A stretch of DNA of 6,641 nucleotides from NCBI GenBank assembly GCA_023384315.1, contig JAHDWY010000055.1, positions 5,643 to 12,283 on the forward strand. Direction: 5' to 3'. Origin of the DNA: Candidatus Hydrogenedentota bacterium (GTDB lineage: Bacteria > Hydrogenedentota > Hydrogenedentia > Hydrogenedentales > SLHB01). Shown in pieces: positions 1 through 5,388 of this stretch. Each line of letters starts with the position of its first letter. The stretch's first letter is position 1. The translations under genes were made by a program, and so were the position numbers. The notes under the pieces were generated by a model. That model ran no database searches and was not told the DNA's origin. It saw nothing but the letters and a program-made list of their open reading frames with translations.

Positions 1-2
1 TG

Positions 3-1952
3 TGTCAAGAACTGTTGCCCGATCACACGATCAGATTCTCCAATCTCGACGACTACATGAAGGCCATGAAGAACGAGGTCAAAGACCTCACGGTGATTAA
101 AGGTGAAAGCCGTGATCCGGGGTCCACGGGCAAATGGACGCACCTCTTCGGCGACGTGATCAGCGCGCGCACGCGATTGAAGCGCGCGAATCATCGCGCG
201 GAGGTCAACCTGCAACGGCTGGCCGAACCCTGGAGCGCGATCGGGTCCATGGTGGGCGGCGAATACGTGAAGACGGCCCTCGACCGCGCGTGGAAACTGC
301 TCTTGCAGAATCATCCGCACGACACGATCACGGGCGGCGGAATCGATCAGATGGAGAAGGATTCGCTGTTCCGCTTCGACCAGATCGACATCATTTGCGA
401 AGGCCTCGCGCGTCGCGGCATGCAGGCAGTGCAGATCGCCGTTGACAACTCGGACGTGTCGCCGCAGGAATCCGTGCTGACCGTGTTCAACCCCTGCCCC
501 TTCCCGCGGAGCGGGGTCATTTCGGCGCTCATCGACATGCCGGCCAACATGGGATACGAAGCCTTCGACATTACGACCCCGGATGGCAAACAGACGCAGC
601 AGGTGCAGGTGAACAGCCAGTATCCGTGGGCGTCGCTCATCCGCAACTTGCAGGACATCTCCATCGAGCTGAACTCCGAGCGCGTGCGATGCCACATCGA
701 AGTCGACGATATTCCCGCGTATGGGTACAAGACGTACCACATCAGGCGGGCGGAGAAGTTCGCGTACATCCCAGGTTCGCTGGCACCGGAAGCGTACGTG
801 ATGGAGAACGAGCACCTGCGCGTGACGTTCAACGCGGATGGCACACTCAACCTTACGAATAAGGCCAACAAGCACACGTTCAAGGGCCTCCACTACATTG
901 AGGATACCGGGGAGACGGGCCATTCGTGGGTGCACATGGAACCGGATCAGAATGAGACGATTACGTCCCACGGGTTCCCGTGCAGCATCGAGTTGGAAGA
1001 GGCGGGCCCGCTGTTCGCGCGGATGCGGGTGGAGTACCGCATGATGATCCCTGTCGGCCTGACGGAAAACCTGAACGACCGCTTCCGCGAGGAGGCCAGC
1101 AATCACACGGCGCGCACCAAGGAGCGCCGCGAGATTGTCGTGACCAGCCGGTTCACCCTGCGCGCGGGCGCGAAACGGCTGGACGTCACTACGTCGCTCG
1201 ACAACCAGTGCCGGAACCACCGCATGCGGGTCGTGTTCCCGACGAACCTCAAGGCGAAGGTCACCAATTCGGAGGCGGCCTACGACGTCATCGCGCGTGA
1301 CATCACGGTGAAGAAGGGCAATGCCTACTACGGGAAACCGAATCCGCAGTATCCCATGTACCGCTTCGTCGATATGAACGACACGAAGATGGGCCTGGCG
1401 ATACTCAACACAGGCACGCGCGAGTACGAAGCCATGGACACGGACGAGCGGCCGCTGGCGATCACGCTGTTCCGCGGCGTCACCTTCCGCAATGCGCCGA
1501 TCTTCGGACGCTGGGAAACGTATCCCGAGATGGAACTGGCGCAATGCCTGGGGCGGCACGAGTGGACCTACAGCATCTATCCGCACACGGGCGACTGGAC
1601 GAATGGCGTCTTCGAGCAGGCGGAAGACTTGAATCTCCCGCTCGAGGCCGCGCAGGCGGGACCGCATGAAGGGACGCTGCCCAAGAGCATGAGTTTTGTC
1701 GAAGTCCAGGGCGGGAACCTTCAGGTGACCGCGTTAAAGCGTCACGAGGACCGCGACAATACGTTTGTGATCCGCGTATTCAATCCGATGGGCAAGGCAG
1801 TCGCCGGGAAGCTGAAACTCTACAAGACGATCAAGCGCGCGTGGTTGACCAACCTCAACGAAGAGCGCCGGGAAGAGTTGCAGCCCAAGGGGGATTCGCT
1901 GGCCTTGAGCGTTGGAAAGAAGAAGATCGTTACGGTGGAGTTTGAGGTTTAG
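3..1952 (+). CDS. GH38 alpha-mannosidase, C-terminal part (5' partial)
   Basis: The gene encodes a glycoside hydrolase family 38 enzyme, which hydrolyses alpha-mannosidic bonds by a retaining, zinc-dependent mechanism. The reading frame is open to the left edge, so the N-terminal catalytic domain with the nucleophile Asp is outside the window; the TTG at 15 is not a believable start. Numbering from that TTG, residues about 35-130 match the helical middle domain. The signature NHPHDTITGGG is at 99-109, where His102 aligns with the His of the HHDAITGT motif that binds zinc in Golgi mannosidase II. The rest is the all-beta C-terminal region, recognisable from RLDVTTSLDN, HRMRVVFP and GLAILNTGTREYE, and resembles MngB-type bacterial GH38 enzymes. 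No signal peptide or membrane segment is visible in this part. It is transcribed toward the - strand block. Family assignment is firm; substrate (mannosylglycerate, N-glycan or other mannoside) is unknown. Confidence 0.92.
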   Translation, partial: CQELLPDHTIRFSNLDDYMKAMKNEVKDLTVIKGESRDPGSTGKWTHLFGDVISARTRLKRANHRAEVNLQRLAEPWSAIGSMVGGEYVKTALDRAWKLLLQNHPHDTITGGGIDQMEKDSLFRFDQIDIICEGLARRGMQAVQIAVDNSDVSPQESVLTVFNPCPFPRSGVISALIDMPANMGYEAFDITTPDGKQTQQVQVNSQYPWASLIRNLQDISIELNSERVRCHIEVDDIPAYGYKTYHIRRAEKFAYIPGSLAPEAYVMENEHLRVTFNADGTLNLTNKANKHTFKGLHYIEDTGETGHSWVHMEPDQNETITSHGFPCSIELEEAGPLFARMRVEYRMMIPVGLTENLNDRFREEASNHTARTKERREIVVTSRFTLRAGAKRLDVTTSLDNQCRNHRMRVVFPTNLKAKVTNSEAAYDVIARDITVKKGNAYYGKPNPQYPMYRFVDMNDTKMGLAILNTGTREYEAMDTDERPLAITLFRGVTFRNAPIFGRWETYPEMELAQCLGRHEWTYSIYPHTGDWTNGVFEQAEDLNLPLEAAQAGPHEGTLPKSMSFVEVQGGNLQVTALKRHEDRDNTFVIRVFNPMGKAVAGKLKLYKTIKRAWLTNLNEERREELQPKGDSLALSVGKKKIVTVEFEV

Positions 1953-1981
1953 GGAGAAGGCTGGAGACCGGAGGCTGTTTC

Positions 1982-2015
1982 GATTGCGGATCGGCGATTG
2001 CGGATTGCGGATTGG
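1982..2015. repeat. GATTGCG 7-bp tandem repeat
   Basis: The 7-base unit GATTGCG occurs at 1982-1988, 1996-2002 and 2003-2009, followed by a partial copy GATTGG at 2010-2015. The first copy is separated from the second by a degenerate unit (GATCGGC). It starts 30 bases after the GH38 stop codon. Function is unknown; it looks like low-complexity intergenic sequence that gives rise to spurious ORFs. Confidence 0.75.
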
Positions 2016-2063
2016 AAGAGAAAGCTGGACGCGGGAGGCGGGAGAAAGAGAACGGCGCGGGAC

Positions 2064-2107
2064 ATGGACGGCATGGACCATATGGACGATATAGACCCCA
2101 TATGGAT
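2064..2107. repeat. ATGGAC-type repeat with 9-bp period
   Basis: ATGGAC occurs at 2064, 2073 and 2082, then as ATAGAC at 2091, exactly nine bases apart each time; a further ATGGAT is at 2102, slightly out of phase. The spacers between copies vary (GGC, CAT, GAT). The 9-bp period equals three codons, so open frames across it give repetitive peptides (Met-Asp-x or Trp-Thr-x), but there is no ribosome binding site or family similarity that would make it a gene. Confidence 0.7.
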
Positions 2108-2241
2108 GATGGGAATCAGGGGCAGCGGGGTCCGATTGGAATGCGTGCTCGCCGGTGAGTTTGGAAGTTTTGACGTCTGTGACGGCTCAGTAATTGATGA
2201 TGTGCCTTTCGTTCCTTTGTAACACGTAGAGCAGAATTAAA

Positions 2242-2260
2242 CGGCGGCGGCAAGCCGCCG
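2242..2260. other. GC-rich stem-loop beside the palindromic element
   Basis: CGGCGG at 2245-2250 pairs with CCGCCG at 2255-2260 around a CAAG loop; an upstream CGGCGG at 2242-2247 gives an alternative register. It lies just left of the 230-bp palindrome, with no matching stem on the right side. It could help end transcription of the GH38 gene, but no T-run follows, so I do not call it an intrinsic terminator. It may belong to the adjacent mobile or repeat element. Confidence 0.5.
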
Positions 2261-2264
2261 AAGA

Positions 2265-2494
2265 TGGCCTGAAGGGCCAACATACTTATAGCCCGGGGTT
2301 GGCCGCAGCGAAGCGAAGGCCTACCCCGGGTCTCGAGTTCTCCGGATTCCTTCCCTGAAAGGGATGAATAGGCGCGACGGAATTGTGTAACCCTTTCAGG
2401 GTAGTGTGAGGAAGGGAGTAACCACGGACCCAGGCTAGGTCCTCACGACGTTCGGACCAAGCCTGGGCTACAAGTATCATGGCCCTTCAGGCCA
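2265..2494. repeat. 230-bp palindromic multi-hairpin element (REP/MITE-like)
   Basis: The element is an imperfect inverted repeat. Its 29-base ends (2266-2294 and 2465-2493) match at 26 positions as reverse complements. Inside are nested hairpins arranged symmetrically: TGGCC/GGCCA at 2265-2279; CCCGGGGT/ACCCCGGG at 2292-2299 and 2323-2330 with an inner GGCC/GGCC; a central perfect 11-bp stem CCCTGAAAGGG (2353-2363) with CCCTTTCAGGG (2391-2401); CCCAGGCT/AGCCTGGG at 2429-2436 and 2460-2467 with inner GGTCC/GGACC; and TGGCC/GGCCA at 2480-2494. The two flanking 8-bp hairpins differ in sequence but keep pairing and share a one-base mismatch at the same place. No transposase is in the window, so if mobile it would depend on an enzyme elsewhere, for example a REP-associated tyrosine transposase (inference). 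It lies between convergent genes and could also act as a bidirectional transcription stop. Confidence 0.75.
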
Positions 2495-2566
2495 AGATCG
2501 CATCGCATTCGCTCGCGCAATATCGCACGAATATCCGCCGTATCATGCGCCAATTCCCAGGACTCG

Positions 2567-3163
2567 TTAGCCATTAGGTTGTTTCCCAACTTCCACTGCA
2601 AAGTAATTAGAAAGACTTACAAATGCTGGCTCAATCAACTCAAATGTACGAATTACGTCGTGTCTGATCTCGGCGATATTGTCATCACCTGGGACTTGAG
2701 GCCAGCCGTGGGCAAAACGATTCCTTTCCCTTCGAATACGACTCCAAACTGGATAGAACTCGTGTACCGCCGCATCGCGAAAACCGCTCTCAACTGATAC
2801 GCCAGTCAGGCCCTTGAAAACTTTGAACCGGTCACGGTGATCAAGAATCAATTGCGCACAAATCTCTGGACATTCCCATTTTCTGAGGATGTCTTGAAGG
2901 ACAACCTCCAGCAAGAATTCGGCATACGCACATAGCAGAACGAGTGCAATGCTCAATTCTGCGGTTGTTTGCCCGTCCAATCGACTGATAATCGTCACAT
3001 ACTGATCAGCAGAGACGCCAGGCCAAGTAACGCGCCTACCGTCCATGTCCCTGCAATTCGGGCATGGCTTTCGACACCCAAAAACGTACTACCTATCTTT
3101 GACGACGTATCGGCAAGCTCCGCACTGCCAATATGGTCGCACATGGAAGTTTTCCTCTTGCAC
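2567..3163 (-). pseudogene. Zinc-ribbon + HEPN-like domain protein, interrupted by an in-frame TAG
   Basis: The undisturbed part, from ATG 3046 to TAA 2567, encodes 159 residues. It is mostly helical, with a hydrophobic helix at about 31-53 and RERNRFAHG near 107-114. R108-N109-x3-H113 fits the R-N-x3-H (RX4-6H) motif of HEPN domains, many of which are RNases in toxin-antitoxin and phage-defence systems. Reading the same frame upstream gives a C-x2-C ... C-x2-C zinc ribbon (CGAC at about 3124-3113, CPNC at about 3064-3053) broken only by TAG at 3091-3089. The restored frame starts at GTG 3163, which has a strong Shine-Dalgarno sequence six bases upstream, giving 198 codons. ATG 3046 lacks a well-spaced one. 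The likely history is a nonsense mutation in a zinc-ribbon/HEPN protein; production of a shorter HEPN-only protein, suppression of the amber codon, or a sequencing error remain possible. It is AT-richer than its neighbours, suggesting acquisition. The exact HEPN family and its target are unknown. Confidence 0.6.
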
Positions 3164-3169
3164 TCGCAG

Positions 3170-3177
3170 CCTCCCTC
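3170..3177 (-). promoter_or_regulatory. Shine-Dalgarno site deciding the GTG 3163 start
   Basis: On the - strand the sequence GAGGGAGG is followed by six bases and then GTG at 3163. This is the best ribosome binding site near the HEPN-like gene and points to the start of the longer, zinc-ribbon-containing frame rather than ATG 3046. Confidence 0.6.
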
Positions 3178-3225
3178 ATAGACATTTTGACTGCTACAAT
3201 GAATCTTCTAGATTGGCACATGCTA

Positions 3226-4212
3226 TCAGTCCACAATCCGGAGTATTCCTGCAAATTCCTCAACCCACTCTACGCACAACTCCCTCGTGCCCGATTCGTG
3301 GATGTTGCCACCGGCGAAGCCGATGGGGGCGAATCCGGCGAGGCGGATGGAGCAGATGCCGGCGCCGCTGTCTTCGAGGCCGATGACGTGGTGGCGGTCT
3401 TTGAAGTCGATGCCGAGTCCGACGCGGGCGCATTCGGCGTAGAGCCAGGGGTGGGGTTTGGGCGAGAGTTCGCCGAGGGTGCCGGGTTCACCGGGGCGGA
3501 TGGCGAAGCCGGCCGTGATGATGCCGTCGTAGAATTCCTTGGGATCGCCGAGGCCGATGCTGCGGAAAGCGGAGACGATCTCCGGCCAGGCCTTCTGATA
3601 CAGGCCGCTGGTAACGAGCCCAATCTTGATTCCACGATTGCGCAATTCGAGCAAGAAGTCCTTTAATCCCGGGGTCGGCGTGAAGGCCCCTTCCCTGCCC
3701 TCGCCTTCGAGAATAGCCTGCATCTCGCGGTTGGTGTGTTCAAAGTAGTAGTCCCGCGCCTGTTCGACAGTTTTGTCCGGGCAGTATTTCGAGATGCAGT
3801 ACTGCAAGTGCTCGGAGACGCTGTGGCCGGAGACGTAGGGCAGGTCTTCGTCTTCCAGTTCGAAATTCGCGTCGCCGAGCAGGCTGGCGGTCGACATCTG
3901 AATGATCCAGATCCAGAACTCCTCGCTGCGCACGCTGGTCCCGTCGAGATCCATGAGCACGGCCTTGACCGGTTTCTCGATGGCGACGGGATGGACCGGA
4001 TAATACGCGGGGTAGCCGAGCGCGGACTTCACGTAGGCGAGAGTGCGGTCTGCGTAGGCGATGAACTCGACTTTGCGGTCGCCGGTGGCGGTAATCGACA
4101 CGACGCCGTCTTTGCCGGCGACGGCGCGGCTGTCGCTGCATCGTTCCAGCGAAACGAATCCGGACGCGGTCGAGATGGGGCCAATATCGGGGATGGTCAC
4201 AAGCGTATCCAC
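3226..4212 (-). CDS. HAD-superfamily hydrolase, beta-phosphoglucomutase-like, with N-terminal extension
   Basis: The protein is a haloacid dehalogenase-superfamily hydrolase, most likely a soluble, Mg-dependent phosphatase or phosphomutase acting on a sugar phosphate. Numbering from the GTG at 4212 (328 residues), motif I is DLDGT at 88-92 with both Asp present. Motif II is the Thr-Ser of LVTSG near 201-202, motif III the Lys of SPKPHPW near 252, and motif IV GLEDSGAG near 278-285. The helical cap follows motif I (about 95-190), as in subfamily I enzymes such as beta-phosphoglucomutase and phosphoglycolate phosphatase. The first ~83 residues precede the HAD fold and match nothing I recognise. 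The frame is open to ATG 4227, but GGAAGGAG then lies inside the coding region at the right distance from GTG 4212, so I chose GTG. It follows the aldolase gene by 102 bases in the same direction, which suggests a joint role in sugar or sugar-acid breakdown. The substrate cannot be read from the sequence. Confidence 0.85.
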   Translation of the reverse strand: MDTLVTIPDIGPISTASGFVSLERCSDSRAVAGKDGVVSITATGDRKVEFIAYADRTLAYVKSALGYPAYYPVHPVAIEKPVKAVLMDLDGTSVRSEEFWIWIIQMSTASLLGDANFELEDEDLPYVSGHSVSEHLQYCISKYCPDKTVEQARDYYFEHTNREMQAILEGEGREGAFTPTPGLKDFLLELRNRGIKIGLVTSGLYQKAWPEIVSAFRSIGLGDPKEFYDGIITAGFAIRPGEPGTLGELSPKPHPWLYAECARVGLGIDFKDRHHVIGLEDSGAGICSIRLAGFAPIGFAGGNIHESGTRELCVEWVEEFAGILRIVD

Positions 4213-4217
4213 GGGTA

Positions 4218-4225
4218 CTCCTTCC
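4218..4225 (-). promoter_or_regulatory. Shine-Dalgarno site deciding the GTG 4212 start
   Basis: GGAAGGAG on the - strand lies five bases before GTG 4212. It overlaps the alternative ATG at 4227, which itself has no comparable site upstream, so it favours the shorter 328-residue HAD protein. Confidence 0.65.
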
Positions 4226-4275
4226 ATTCGGTCATTCGCGGACGAAGAGTATAGCGCAGACCGGCGAAGAACATC

Positions 4276-4300
4276 CCCCGTCTTCAGGATGAAGGCGGGG
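4276..4300. other. 11-bp stem-loop between the aldolase and HAD genes
   Basis: CCCCG (4276-4280), T4281 and CTTCA (4282-4286) face TGAAG (4290-4294), G4295 and CGGGG (4296-4300) around a three-base loop. In a - strand transcript, the sense strand of the flanking genes, the middle position is a C-A mismatch; in a + strand transcript it is a U-G wobble, so the stem is continuous. There is no T-run downstream in either direction. It could be an RNA-processing or attenuation hairpin in the transcript, or a remnant of a dispersed repeat. Confidence 0.5.
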
Positions 4301-4314
4301 ACGCCTGCGGTACG

Positions 4315-5304
4315 TTACGCGTATTTCGCGAGTTCGCGTTCGAGGAGATGTTTGTAGGCTTGGTAGTTTTCGTCGGTGCAGGGGAGGCCTTCGTCGCCGT
4401 AGGGGTTGGCGCCGCCGCCTCGGTAGGCGAGTCCGACGGGGTAGCCTCCATCGGTGGCGAGGCGTTTCATGGTGATGCGCGCATAGGGGCAGGCGTGGAA
4501 GAGCCGGTTCACGGATTCCTGCGCTTCCAGTACGCCGTCACGATCGCCGTCGAGGAAGCGTTGGCGCAACACATTCAACACGCGCGGAAAAAGATTGCTG
4601 CCGACACCAATAACGCCGCGGGAACCGGCATAGAGCGTGGCGAAGAAGAGGCACTCCGTGCCGGTGATGAAATGAAAGTCTTTGCCCTGAATGGAACGGA
4701 TGAGATCGAACATGTAGATTCCGTCGCGGGACGAGACTTTACAGCCGACGAGGTTCGGGATGCCGGCGAGCCGAGCGAGGACCTGCGGGGTCAGGTTGAC
4801 GTTTGCGGGCATCCCCGGAGGCTGATAGATCACCACGGGCAAGGTGGTCTCCGCGCAGACGGATTCAAAATACTGCGGGTAGGCCTGGTCGATATCGAAG
4901 GGCCTCCCCACGGGCAGCAGGGCTTCCGGCAACACGTGCACGACCGCGGCTGCGTCCGAGTCTTCGGCATGGCGCTGAAAGGCGAGCGCCTGTTCCATGT
5001 AGACATCGGGATCGGGACGCGTGGGTACAGACCGATCGCCGTCCCATATGCCGGAGCAGTTCAGCAGCCACGGCGCGCGGCCGTCGAGGTGCGCGGCGCA
5101 TATCTTCGAGACGCGGAAAACATCGTCGTAGGAGTAGGCGTACATCTGTCCCATGCCGGAGCGGATGAAGTACGCGCCGATCTCGCCGAGGCTCAGCATG
5201 TAGTCGAGGAGATTGCGCTGGCTGGTTTCGTCGAAGGCATCGTCGTCGTGGAACGCGGTGAGGACGGGTGCGATGGTAGTGTGAAGGAAGTCAGGGACGT
5301 TCAC
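4315..5304 (-). CDS. Dihydrodipicolinate synthase/N-acetylneuraminate lyase family aldolase
   Basis: The 329-residue protein is a class I aldolase of the DapA/NanA superfamily, a TIM barrel that makes or breaks C-C bonds of pyruvate-derived substrates through a Schiff base. The Schiff-base Lys is K189 in VGCKVSS and the catalytic Tyr is Y160 in VVIYQPPG, at family spacing. The N-terminal strand (TTIAPVLTAF, 9-18) is typical. Unusually, the GTTGE substrate-carboxylate motif is replaced by S-G-M-G-Q (49-53), and the region of the DapA second active-site Tyr reads HVLPEALLPVG. That argues against lysine biosynthesis and for another 2-keto acid or sugar-acid aldolase. It is about 35 residues longer than E. 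coli DapA, mainly at the C-terminal end. GTG 5304 is chosen because GAAGGA lies ten bases upstream. It sits between the DUF1501 and HAD genes, all in one direction. Family is confident; substrate is not. Confidence 0.87.
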   Translation of the reverse strand: MNVPDFLHTTIAPVLTAFHDDDAFDETSQRNLLDYMLSLGEIGAYFIRSGMGQMYAYSYDDVFRVSKICAAHLDGRAPWLLNCSGIWDGDRSVPTRPDPDVYMEQALAFQRHAEDSDAAAVVHVLPEALLPVGRPFDIDQAYPQYFESVCAETTLPVVIYQPPGMPANVNLTPQVLARLAGIPNLVGCKVSSRDGIYMFDLIRSIQGKDFHFITGTECLFFATLYAGSRGVIGVGSNLFPRVLNVLRQRFLDGDRDGVLEAQESVNRLFHACPYARITMKRLATDGGYPVGLAYRGGGANPYGDEGLPCTDENYQAYKHLLERELAKYA

Positions 5305-5314
5305 GAGAGAGTGG

Positions 5315-5320
5315 TCCTTC
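5315..5320 (-). promoter_or_regulatory. Shine-Dalgarno site of the aldolase gene
   Basis: GAAGGA on the - strand lies ten bases before GTG 5304, at the long end of normal spacing. It supports this GTG start; no in-frame ATG nearby begins a plausible N-terminus. Confidence 0.5.
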
Positions 5321-5388
5321 GATTGAAGTGAGACACATCACATGACAATCGTTTGCCATTCGGACGTATGTTACTGGATCTCGCCTCC

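Larger units (their letters stand above)
1953..2566. other. Gene-free intergenic region between convergent genes
   Basis: About 614 bases lie between the stop codons of the GH38 gene and the HEPN-like gene. No credible coding region was found: short open frames here are translations of the tandem repeats or of the palindromic element. The region holds two short tandem repeats, a GC hairpin and a large palindromic element, each listed separately. Bases 2108-2241 and 2495-2566 show nothing I can name. No clear intrinsic terminator (stem plus T-run) was seen for the GH38 gene. Confidence 0.8.

Noticed and set aside
15..17. TTG as the GH38 start codon
   Set aside because: The frame is open to the left edge, and the GH38 catalytic domain must lie upstream.
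1734..2081. 115-codon - strand frame across the GH38 gene end
   Set aside because: It overlaps the real GH38 3' end and the GATTGCG repeat; the translation shows repeat-derived peptides (NPQSPIRNR).
2242..2260. Intrinsic terminator for the GH38 gene
   Set aside because: The stem is strong but no T-run follows on either strand.
2286..2480. 64-codon - strand frame
   Set aside because: It lies wholly inside the palindromic element and has no ribosome binding site.
2265..2494. CRISPR array
   Set aside because: The repeats are inverted hairpin arms, not evenly spaced direct repeats with unique spacers.
3001..3142. - strand frame from ATG 3142 (begins M-C-D-H-I-G)
   Set aside because: It is open but shifted relative to both the zinc ribbon and the HEPN-like domain; the other frame gives the paired cysteines and the better start site.
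3133..4254. Long + strand frames (3133-3666 and 3736-4254) and - strand frames (3270-3635, 3740-4141) over the HAD gene
   Set aside because: All are shadows of the HAD coding frame, which carries all four HAD motifs.
4348..5331. 327-codon open frame on the + strand opposite the aldolase gene
   Set aside because: It is a GC-rich shadow antisense to a clear DapA-family gene; its translation is Val/Gly/Ala-rich without family motifs.
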